Shown here piece by piece: positions 48,086 to 57,671 of a stretch of DNA of 64,000 nucleotides. The notes beneath the pieces are model-generated. The model ran no database searches. It was given only the letters and a program-made list of their open reading frames with translations, and was not told where the DNA came from. Source of the DNA: Cynocephalus volans (taxonomy: Eukaryota; Chordata; Mammalia; Dermoptera; Cynocephalidae). Location of the stretch: the NCBI RefSeq assembly GCF_027409185.1, contig NC_084462.1, positions 153,189,490-153,253,489 on the forward strand, given 5' to 3'. How positions within the stretch are numbered: position 1 is the stretch's first letter; every line of letters begins with the position of its first letter. Position numbers and translations under genes: made by a program.

Positions 48086-48524
48086 TCCCTGCATCATTGA
48101 GAGCCTTCCTTCCTGCTCTGCTCAGCATTGTTATCTGCCGGACCCCAGGCTTTGCTTGCTCCAGAGGGGCTGGTGTTATAAGGAAAACAGCAGGCATTTG
48201 TTGTAACTGCAATTTACAAATGCAATGTAAGTTTGGAATAAATGGCAGGCACAATGCTGGCTTTTCAAAAGATTACTGAACACTTTTGTCATAGATGCTC
48301 AATTGTTCTGTGATTCACAGGCTCTCCCCACACTATATTTTCTGTCCTCCCCCATATTCCTTCTCACCTAAATCACTCGTGAATTCCTGAGTTCAGGGAA
48401 AATCTTCATGTGTGATTCCACACCTGGGTCTTTGTTGATAGAGAGCTTTCTTTCTAGGGCAGTTTTGATGGCTTGCTGTCTGGATGAATGTTCCAGAAGG
48501 AGTACACTGCATTTTGGTGGCATC

Positions 48525-48690
48525 TTATCAATTCCATCATTCATTCAAAAGTATTTAATTTCCTACTGTGTGCCAGGCTGTATTCTAGGTGCCAGGGATA
48601 GAGGGGTGAAACCCACCGACAAAGCCCCTCTGCCTTTGCAGGACTGACTTTCTAGTAGAAGAAATTCTTGATAAACAGATAAACAACATG
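48525..48690 (-). repeat. L2 LINE 3' end, minus strand
   Basis: CATTCATTCAAAAGTATTTA, CTGTGTGCCAGGCTGTATTC and GGTGCCAGGGATAGAGG match the antisense L2 3' end. Confidence 0.8.
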
Positions 48691-49264
48691 CTATGAATTC
48701 AGATAGGTGTGAATCCCTGTTATCTCACTTTCCACACTGGGCTGTCTCCCACATAATCTCTTTGAGATCAGATCATCTGCTCCTGAGCATCAAGTGCAGT
48801 GCTGAGCCACTTCTGGGGCTTCAGATTTTCATGACTGTGTGTGCTATCACCTAGGCTGGAGTGACAAACTTTGCCTCCCCCACGCTCCTTTGGGGTGGGT
48901 GGTGGTGTTACAGGAATTGCATGGGGAGGGATGCTGAGTGGGACAGGGGGCACTCCATCCCAGCAGTTTTGTGATCCTCTGAGAAGTTCAGCATAGCACT
49001 GTCATGAATAGAGGAAAATGGGTGAGAATATAGGTAGCAGAGGAGAGGTGGCATCGAACGTTCTGGTGAGAGTCTTTGAAGGAAAGTTAGAAATGAGAAG
49101 TTCTGAGGTTCTAGGTCAGAACCGAGGAAACTCTAAGGATGCTGGTTTTGATAGCTAATGTCCAACTGAGGTCCAGAGAAGCTGTGGCTTGACCTGGTTT
49201 TGACAGCTAGTTAATTGCAGAGTAAGGGCATTCCAATTTGGAGAGCTTTCCACTATACTGGGAC

Positions 49265-49425
49265 TGTAGTTCGTGACAGAGAAGGGAACAAAGGCACAGA
49301 GAGGTGAAGTAACTTGCCCCAGGTCATACAGCTGGTAAGTGGTGGAGCCTGGATTCAGACATGGATCTGTCTGATGACAGAGGTCGGCTTGTAACCTCTA
49401 AGCTGCATTGTCTCTTCTTGGAGAT
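49265..49425 (-). repeat. MIR SINE, minus strand
   Basis: GGCACAGAGAGGTGAAGTAA, CAGGTCATACAGCTGGTAAG and TGGTGGAGCCTGGATTCAGA match antisense MIR well. Confidence 0.9.
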
Positions 49426-49622
49426 TGTGACATGCGTGGTCTCAGCACATTTTCAGTTTTCCTCTTTTGTTAGCTGTGAGTCATTACAGGAAAATAATAT
49501 TATCAACATGTTTCTTTCTACTGAAATGCAGTTATGTATTTTCAGGAAAACATTCGCATTCTTTAATTACTAAAATAAAAGTCCCTGGATTATTTACCGT
49601 GTTTGTATACATAAACTGTATA

Positions 49623-49703
49623 TGAGAGTACTTCAAAGAGTTTGAGAAAGACTGATATTATCTTTTAATTTTATTTTTCCACGAACTTTCTGAAATACAC
49701 TCG
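49623..49703. mobile_element. Palindromic mariner-like MITE, copy C
   Basis: TGAGAGTACTTC and GAAATACACTCG are inverted ends, flanked by TA at 49,621-49,622 and 49,704-49,705. Length 81 bp, similar in design to copies A and B. Confidence 0.8.
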
Positions 49704-49705
49704 TA

Positions 49706-50477
49706 TGAATAAAATGAAGAAGGTTCTGTTTTTCTCTACCACTAAATTCAGAACACTCCTATTTGTTTCTATTGTACTTCATTTAAAAGAAATATTTTAC
49801 ACCATATTGGAATGAATGAAAATCTAGTTCTTTAATTTCATGAGCCCCAGCTTTATAGTCAGTGAATTTAGTTAGAAAACTCCTCACCTATGTAGGATTC
49901 ACATACAGTTCTCTCAAACATCTGCTGATATACGGACTAGAAGGGTCCTATGACCCTAGAAGGTTACTATTGTAAAAATGATTCTTTCTAGACACAAAAG
50001 TTAAATGGCTTGTCTGAGTTTCAAAACAAGTTGATAGAGGAACCCAAAATAGAAGCTTTTCTAGTGAATACTAGACTCACTAAAATTTCTAGCATAGCGA
50101 CTATCTGCATGCACTTAGCACTTTAAAGTCCAGACCCTGGAACATCAGCCTGTTTTAACACACAGGAATGCTTCTGTTGATGGGCAGGGGTGGCCAGGGC
50201 AAAGCGAACGGAGGGCTGACACGCTTGTTTCTAGGTCATTTCCAACCTTGCTATTATAACATAGTTTCCTAGGAGGAAAAGAATATGCTCATTAAAGTGA
50301 AAGTGTTCCTTTTAAAATAAAGCAGTGGAAACCCAAAAGGGCTCTGTTATGTAGATAGATGAGCATACATAAAGGCACTCAATTTTTGTCTTTCATGCTC
50401 TCCCATATTTTGTATTAAGGCAAAGCAGCAGGCAACTAAGTAGTTATTTAAAAATAAAACTCTGTTCACTTAACCTT
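49706..50477. other. Unassigned intronic sequence
   Basis: No gene or named repeat recognised. Confidence 0.35.
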
Positions 50478-50488
50478 AAAAGCCGCAG

Positions 50489-51895
50489 ATGAGAATCAAC
50501 ATAGTGAAAATGTCCATACTACCCAAAGTGATATACAAATTCAATGCAATCCCCATCAAAATTCCAAAGACATTTTTCTCAGAAATGGAAAAAACTATTC
50601 AGACATTTATATGGAACAATAAAAGACCACGAATAGCCAAAGCAATGCTCAGCAAAAAAAATAAAGCTGGAGGCATAACACTACCTGACTTTAAGCTATA
50701 CTACAAAGCTATAATAACCAAAACAGTATGGTACTGGCATAAAAACAGACACACTGACCAATGGAATAGAATAGAGAATCCAGAAATCAACCCACACACT
50801 TACTGCCATCTGATCTTTGACAAAGGCACCAAACCTATTCACTGGGGAAGGGACTGCCTCTTCAGCAAGTGGTGCTGGGATAACTGGATATCGATATGCA
50901 GGAGAATGAAACTAGATCCATACCTCTCACCGTATACTAAAATCAACTCAAAATGGATTAAGGATTTAAATATACACCCTGAGACAATAAAACTTCTTAA
51001 AGAAAACATAGGGGAAACACTTCAGGAAATAGGACTGGGCACAGACTTCATGAATACGACCCCAAAAGCACGGGCAACCAAAGGAAAAATAAACAAATGG
51101 GATTATATCAAACTAAAAAGCTTCTGCACAGCAAAAGAAACAATTAAAAGAGTTAAAAGACAACCAACAGAGTGGGAGAAAATATTTGCAAAATATACAT
51201 CTGACAAAGGATTAATATCCAGAATATATAAGGAACTCAAACAACTTTACAAGAAGAAAACAAGCAACCCAATTAAAAAATGGGCAAAAGAGCTAAGTAG
51301 GCATTTCTCTAAGGAAGATATCCAAATGGCCAACAGACATATGAAAAAATGCTCAACATCACTCAGCATCCGGGAAATGCAAATCAAAACCACATTGAGA
51401 TACCATCTAACCCCAGTTAGGATGGCTAAAATCCAAAAGACTATGAACGATAAATGCTGGCGAGGCTGCGGAGAAAAAGGAACTCTCATACATTGTTGGT
51501 GGGACTGCAAAATGGTGCAGCCTCTATGGAAAATGGTATGGAGGTTCCTTAAACAATTGCAAATAGATCTACCATACGACCCAGCCATCCCACTGTTGGG
51601 AATATACCCAGAGGAATGGAAATCATCAAGTCGAAGGTATACCTGTTCCCCAATGTTCATCGCAGCACTCTTTACAATAGCCAAGAGTTGGAACCAGCCC
51701 AAATGCCCATCATCAGATGAGTGGATACGGAAAATGTGGTACATCTACACAATGGAATACTACTCAGCTATAAAAACGAATGAAATACTGCCATTTGCAA
51801 CAACATGGATGGACCTTGAGAGAATTATATTAAGTGAAACAAGTCAGGCACAGAAAGAGAAATACCACATGTTCTCACTTATTGGAGGGAGCTAA
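50489..51895 (+). pseudogene. L1 ORF2 C-terminal fragment (468-codon open frame)
   Basis: The frame contains the thumb and C-terminal part of L1 ORF2. The C-terminal cysteine-rich motif is visible near 51,456-51,510 ([18 protein letters not shown], spacing C-X3-C-X7-H-X4-C). The endonuclease and the catalytic reverse transcriptase motifs are lost to 5' truncation, so no mobilising activity is possible. The in-frame ATG at 50,489 comes from the duplicated host target, not from L1. The frame closes with TAA at 51,893-51,895. Not a host gene. Confidence 0.9.
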
Positions 51896-52199
51896 AAATT
51901 AATATATAAATTCACACACACACATACACACATACACACACAAACCGGGGGGCGGGGAGGAAGAAGATATAACAACCACAATTATTTGAAGTTGATACAA
52001 CAAACAAACAGAAAGGACATTGTTGGGGGGGAGGGGGGGAGGGAGGGAGGTTTTGGTGATGGGGAGCATTAATCAGCTACAATGTATATCGACAAAATAA
52101 AATTTAAAAAAATAAAATAAAATAAAATAAAATAAAATAAAATAAAAAAAATAAATAAAATAAAATAAAATAAATGTTTAAAAAAAAAATAAAAAAAAT
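50497..52199 (+). mobile_element. Young 5'-truncated L1 with 19-bp TSD
   Basis: AAAAGCCGCAGATGAGAAT flanks it at 50,478-50,496 and 52,200-52,218. The target junction TT|AAAA matches the L1 endonuclease preference. It contains the 3' third of ORF2, a 3' UTR with a CA-rich stretch (~51,912-51,945) and a G-rich quadruplex-type block (~52,023-52,050), and a long (AAAAT)n-type tail (52,095-52,199). ORF2 reads without a stop to its natural end, which together with the intact duplication suggests recent insertion. Confidence 0.95.
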
Positions 52200-52218
52200 A
52201 AAAGCCGCAGATGAGAAT

Positions 52219-52624
52219 AATAATCAATGTTTCCATGTAGCACTATATTCATAGAAATTCTGATATTATAGCGGGTAGAGATAATAGAATGAGTCTCTTT
52301 ATCTCTTCATGTAATCTAATTTGAAAATACATGCTAATTCATAAATGATGAAGAAAGCAGGCAACATTATCCAAATGGGAGATTTTAGGCAATTAAATTC
52401 TTAGCATAAATTACAAATTCCTGTTTTGTCTCCTCTTCCACCCAAATTTGTTTTTAAGGAATGACCTTTGGTACCAACTTATTTTGTAATAAAATGTTTC
52501 CTGCATTTTTATTTTAAATTGAAATGGCCTTTTCTGTCAAGTATGGTATTTATAAAAGTTTCTCTGATGAAAAGCCTATGAATTTTGTGCAAATAACCCA
52601 GGCAGGCTCTTAGATTAATGATAA
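52219..52624. other. Unassigned intronic sequence
   Basis: AT-rich; no gene. Confidence 0.35.
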
Positions 52625-52885
52625 CATTTGTATAGGACTTTTACGGTTTTATACTATTCTTTCACACTTAGCTTATTCGACCCTTACCTGAGAAGTACTT
52701 GGTGGATTCGCATTTTATTGATGAGAGCAATGTAGAGGAAGGTGCCTTGGCATGGTTTGAGCAGGTAGCAGCTGTTCAATATGTGCATCTTGATGGGAAA
52801 TTAACAAAGAGAACTTAACAGTTTATTTAACTTGCTCAAGGTCACACAGCAAGTAGAGTGTCACCAGAAGCTGAACTTCCGTCTT
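52625..52885 (-). repeat. MIR SINE, minus strand, diverged
   Basis: CTTGCTCAAGGTCACACAGC at 52,831 and CATTTTATTGATGAGAGCA at 52,712 match antisense MIR, with an insertion of unrelated sequence between them. Confidence 0.65.
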
Positions 52886-53673
52886 TACTCAAAAATTTCA
52901 TAGGCTTATCATTATTTCACTGTTATCTTTTCAGGCCTTTGAAAAGGCCAAAGTGAGTATATTCAGTTTTCTTAATTGGGTTGAAATTCACATAACATAA
53001 CATCAACCACCTTAAAGTGTACAATTCAGTGGCATTAAGAGCATTCACAGTGTCTACAACCACCACCTCTATCTAGTTCCAAAATATTTTCATCATCCTC
53101 AAAGTAGTAGACCCCACATCTGTTAAGCAGTCACCGCATTCTCTACCCCCTCCCCCACCTCCCCAGCTGCTGGCAACTACCGGTCTGTTTTCTGTTTCTC
53201 TGGATTTACCTCTTTTGGATATTTCATATAAATGGACTCACACAATATGTGACCTTTTGTGTCTGTCTTCTTTCACTTAATATAATGTTTTTAGGGTTCA
53301 TCCACGTTTTAGCATGTATCAGTACTTCATTCCTTTTTATGGCTGAATAATGTTTCATTGTATGAATATACATATTTTGTTTATCCATCCATCACTTGAT
53401 GGACATTTGGGTTGTTTCCACCTTTTGGCTATTGTGAATAGTGCTGTTATGAATATTCATGTACACATATTTGTTTGAATATTTGTTTTCAGTTCTTTTG
53501 GGTACATACTTAGAAGTGGAATTGCTAGATCATGTGGTAGTTCTATATTTTTGAGGAACCACTAAATTGTTTTCCACAGTGACTGCACCATTTTACATTC
53601 CTACTAGGAACATACAAGGGTTCTGATTTCCCCAAATCTTTGCCAACATTTATTTGAGGTTTTTAAAAATTAT

Positions 53674-53847
53674 GGGCCGGCCCATGGCTTACTTGAGAGA
53701 GTGTGGTGCTGATAACAGCAAGGCCACGGGTTCGGATCCCTATATAGGGGTGGCTGGTTAGCTCACTTGGGACAGCATGGGTGCTGACAACACCAAGCCA
53801 AGGGTTAAGATCCCCTTACCGGTCATCTTTAAAAAAAAAAAAAAAAA
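53674..53847 (+). mobile_element. CYN-type dimeric tRNA-Ile SINE (full length)
   Basis: Two tRNA-Ile-like units (first from GGGCCGGCCCATGGCTTACT, second from GGCTGGTTAGCTCACTTGGG) with B box GGTTCGGATCC at ~53,730, ending CCGGTCATCTTT and an A17 tail. A head-to-tail dimer without further body is the colugo CYN design. It landed in the old L1 at 52,970-53,975. Confidence 0.92.

Positions 53848-53848
<1 letters not shown>

Positions 53849-53898
<50 letters not shown>
53849..53898. repeat. (TA)n microsatellite at the SINE tail
   Basis: About 25 TA units directly after the A tail of the CYN SINE, a common origin of microsatellites. Confidence 0.95.
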
Positions 53899-53902
<4 letters not shown>

Positions 53903-54338
53903 CATCTTAGCGGGCATGAAGTTGTATCTCCTTGTAGTCTTCATTTGCATTTCCCTAGTAAGAGATTCATATTTTAATGCATAGAATTAATCAGAAAATG
54001 ACTTTTGGTAAGACAAAATCAATATCAAAATGATTAGCTTCACCTATCTCCAGGAGATTTATTTAAGATTGGTGTGTATTCACTCCTTGGGTACATGATT
54101 CTGGACTGAAAATAAAGAACCTGTTGCTTTGGGATTAGAAGAGTGTATGTCGATAGTAAGACCACAATCATCCCCTAATTTTTAAAAAATACCTTTTAAA
54201 TTGATGAAGAACAATAATGAATTATATCGTGCTTTGTTTTAATGGGCATCTTCCAAAAGATACTTAGTTCTTTGTATTTCAAAGCTTTCTTTATATAATT
54301 TCTTTACGACTTATTGGCCTATTCATTTATTTTTGCAG

Positions 54339-54357
54339 TGTGAGTGAAGACACCAGG
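54339..54357 (+). other. RGS6: RGS6 exon 2, 5' UTR part with splice acceptor
   Basis: Nineteen non-coding bases lie between the splice acceptor (TTTTTGCAG ending at 54,338) and the start codon. No ATG occurs in them. The acceptor means an upstream non-coding exon must exist; the CpG island near 30 kb is the only good candidate in the window. Confidence 0.88.
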
Positions 54358-54441
54358 ATGGCTCAGGGATCCGGGGATCAAAGAGCAGTAGGGATTGCTG
54401 ACCCTGAGGAGAGTTCTCCAAACATGATAGTCTACTGCAAA
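54358..54441 (+). CDS. RGS6: RGS6 first coding exon (N-terminal 28 codons, partial gene)
   Basis: This exon encodes the N-terminus of regulator of G-protein signalling 6, an R7-family GTPase-activating protein for Gi/o alpha subunits that works with Gbeta5 and a membrane anchor in neurons and heart. The exon runs from 54,339 (after a pyrimidine-rich tract and AG at 54,337-54,338) to 54,441, followed by GTAAGG. The first 19 bases are 5' UTR. ATG at 54,358 has A at -3 and G at +4. The translation starts [20 protein letters not shown] and ends MIVYCK, which I recognise as the RGS6 start and which differs from RGS7. As I recall it, human has Val where this sequence has Ile at residue 13. The exon ends in phase 0. 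The DEP, DHEX, GGL and RGS domains are encoded by later exons outside the window. Identity is based on recognition of the peptide plus intact splice signals. Confidence 0.95.
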
Positions 54442-54769
54442 GTAAGGCGTCTGATTAAATTCTGTGCATGCTGCCTATGTGTGTGTCTGTGTTCTCTGTA
54501 GGGTTGACTGATGGTTGACAGGGAGACAAATGTTTTCTGCTAAACTGCCTTGATTGATAAATGAGTATTTTCTTCTCTTATCCTCTGATTCTCCAATTCT
54601 AAAATTCAAGAAATTTAGGTTTTGTCATGTTTGAACATTTGGTATTGAAAACTTGAAAAATATTATGCCATTTAGTTTTCTTTTAACCCAAAAGTTGTCT
54701 AAGCAACGCAGATGGAGACATAATTCTCCTTTAGTGTAAAGGCCTTAGTGTAAGATTTGTTAATTGAAA

Positions 54770-55200
54770 GTTCTTTGAACTCATAGTATGTACAAGATCT
54801 GGGCTAGATGCTATGGGAGATACAGAGGTATGGTTGCATTAGATGCTTACAGTTGTTACGAGACATAGATAACTGTAATAGAGTCTAAGTGTTAATTTCC
54901 GAAAGGGAAGTGAAAATAGAGTGTTATATAATCTCAGAGGAGGGGGTGAATTCTCCCAGCCTTGAAGGTCAGGATGAGCTTGTGGAGGAGTGGTCTTTAA
55001 ACTCAGTTTAAAGGATGGGTAGTATTGCTTTATACGGAAGGCAGAGAAAAAGAACATTCCAGGTGATGTGTTCAGAAGAGGCACAGAGCGGGGGAAAGTA
55101 AACAGTGACCAAAACTAGTTAGCTTGGGCATAGGGTAAATTTCAAGGAGTAAGTGGAGGTAAGATTTCGGGAAGACAGCCTGGATGGAGCCAGATTTTAG
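54770..55200 (-). repeat. L2 LINE 3' region, minus strand
   Basis: TGTACAAGATCTGGGCTAGA, TATGGGAGATACAGAGGT and AACATTCCAGGTGATGTGTT match the antisense L2 3' part, diverged. Confidence 0.65.
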
Positions 55201-56074
55201 AGTGTTGAATTATAGGCAATTTAATAAGGAAAAACTTGTGCTGGGATTCTGAGTGTTTCCCAACTGTGCCAAATGGATTGTTAACACAAGAGAGTGCAGG
55301 CCCTCAGGGGGGATATTTCTGTGTCTGTGAGAAAGGTAAGGGGGACACTAATCTAGCTCAGGAAATGCTCCTCAAAATTGAGAGGGACTGACGAGGTATT
55401 AAAGCGTCTGGATTAAAAATGACTTGGAAACAGATTGAATATGGAATTAGAAGGCAAGTAGAGGATTAATATAACTGGGTTTATGACCTTGGGTGATAGA
55501 CATTGGTGCTATTAATTCAAGTAGGGACATTTGGAGGAAGCATACATTTTAAAGGAAGGAAATATGGCACATAAGTTTATTTTTGCTCATGTTGATTTGA
55601 GAAATAATTGCTTATTATATAACTTCTTAATGTTTGCATGTTTATGAAAATATAACCCAATTATATTACGTATTAATAAAGCAACGAGTTAATGTTCATT
55701 CATCTCACTAAATATTTGAATTGTGTGCTGGGTTCTGTGCATTCTGCAAGACTCCGTGTTTGGTCTATGTTAATCATATGGGCAAAGTTGGACGAAATGC
55801 TCCTGGATGATTAATGTGGTGAATTTTTTTCTTTCCTTATAAAAACAGAGCTTTCAAATTATTCTTGCTTTGAGTGTAAAATTCCATAATTCTTTGCATT
55901 GCAAGAGAATGCTTAGATAACCCACCTCTAAAAGAGATGCTTATTAAATTACAGTAAAGGAAAAATAGATTAATGGGGCTGAGCAATTCGTGAGGCATAC
56001 AGGATAATAGACATTTATTGATTGTTACCTTCTTATCCCACCCCAAACTGGGAGACCCTGTGCCAGCCAGGAAC
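55201..56074. other. Unassigned intronic sequence
   Basis: No gene seen; 55,700-55,760 carries a weak L2-like segment. Confidence 0.35.
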
Positions 56075-56215
56075 ACGAGCTTTGGAGTCAGACCTGTGTT
56101 AAAATTCCCACTCTACTACTTCCTAGCAGTGTGGCCATAAGTTAGTTATTTAAATTCTGTGATCCTCAATGTTTTCATCTATAAAAGAAAAAAAAGTGGG
56201 AGAAAGGTTATTGTG
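56075..56215 (+). repeat. MIR SINE, plus strand
   Basis: GAGCTTTGGAGTCAGACCTG, CAGTGTGGCCATAAGTTAGT and TTTTCATCTATAAAAGAAAA are MIR core. Confidence 0.8.
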
Positions 56216-57654
56216 TACACCCATTAAATAAAGTGAGTGAGGCATCTTATATCTTAGTTGGCCCATAATGTAGTCCATAGTGAATGTTTCTTTTTCTTTT
56301 ATCTTTAGATCTTGCAGAGACAGTGACACTTGGAGAGGAAATAAATTATAAAATGTATAAATGTTGGTGCTTTTAATAAGTTGACTAAAGTAAATTCACA
56401 GTGCATTGCATTTTAAGACACAGGAAAACAATACAAATATTTTTACATTATTCACAGGACTGCAAATCCATGGATTATTAAAGGTTAATAAGAAATGTAA
56501 AGGTCATACAATCTGAACACCTTTCTTCTAGAATATTTGGTATTATGTTGAAAAGAAAATACTTCCTACAGGCTTGTGGGAACTTAATTATTACTTTTTG
56601 GGTAGTAGCAGAGGCTCTTTTTTGGTTTAATTTAGAAACAAACTTGTCATTGCTGTAGTTCTTTAGAGAAATGACCATTAGTAATGGAAATATATCTTGC
56701 TTCCTTGTAACAAACGTTTGTGGGGTATGTGTTCATGTTATTTGCTGTATTAGTTAATTACTGTAGAACCTATTAGAAAGAAACTTATTGCACAGTGTGG
56801 GCCCAAGCCCTGGAATAATTTTAAATCTAATTAACTTGACTTACTTAAACCATGGTTGTACTTGACCAATGGGATATTCACATAGTTTTCTGTTCCCAGT
56901 GTTGTAGGCTGTCCTTTGGCTGTGACCAAGAATGTATCCTTTGTAGGACATTATCATCAAGATATTAGCAAAGGCAGAATCTTGAAACCAAGGTCAATTC
57001 AAAGCATTTTCTATGGAAGTCCTTTTGTGTAATCATTTATTCAAGGCTGTAGCCATAAAACCAAATCTTTTCTTAGACAACTAAAATTTACATCTTAAAA
57101 AACTGCACTTTCATTTTTATTTTCTTTCTCTTGTTTGTTGTTTCTTTCTCTTGTTAGATGTTTTCAGTGTGAGATTTTTGCTTGGACTGTGTTGTGTTGA
57201 TTCAGATGCTGACATTTAAAAAGCCAAATTAAGTGAAGTGGAGCTTTGGGATAAACTTCTGAGTAATAAGTGGGATGATTACGTCCATGATGTTTTGTGA
57301 CTTTTAAATGCCATTCAGGATGATAACCTCCTGACATATGAGTAATGATGGGTGGGTCTATGGAGCCCATACTTTTCAGAATATTCTTCATTTTCTTTTC
57401 ATGTTTTCATGTCTTTAACTGTGAGAGGTTGTACTTTCACAAGGCATGATTTATTTATTGACTTGAACAGAGTTTCTAATTTAGTTTTTCATCCTTCATA
57501 TTCACACTTTGGATTGGAGGTATGTATGAAAAATGTATTCATCACATTAAAGATCTATTTAAAAGAAAATCTTCATTATTCATTAAGACACCAGACCTGT
57601 TAACTTTTTTTATATTCCTGGAGCCCAAGGATCCTTGGTCATTGAATTGCCCAA
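56216..57654. other. Unassigned intronic sequence
   Basis: No gene or named repeat recognised. Confidence 0.35.
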
Positions 57655-57671
57655 TGTAGTGAAGATGTTTA

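Larger units (their letters stand above)
52970..53975 (-). repeat. Old L1 3' UTR/ORF2 end, minus strand, split by a CYN SINE
   Basis: TTGAAATTCACATAACATAA, TAAAGTGTACAATTCAGTGG, GGCTGAATAATGTTTCATTG and GGTTGTTTCCACCTTTTGGC are the well-known antisense L1M 3' marks. The element continues beyond the SINE as CCATCTTAGCGGGCATGAAG. Confidence 0.9.
30953..54338 (+). other. RGS6: RGS6 intron 1
   Basis: The stretch between the promoter island and the coding exon is non-coding. It consists of L2, MIR, hAT-Charlie and L1 fragments listed separately, one tail-only insertion, one MITE, one young L1 and one CYN SINE. No open frame in it other than the L1 ORF2 remnant has recognisable protein content. 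The exact 5' end depends on which donor is used. Confidence 0.7.

Noticed and set aside
51247..51744. 165-codon minus strand frame
   Set aside because: It is the antisense shadow of the L1 ORF2 fragment on the + strand.
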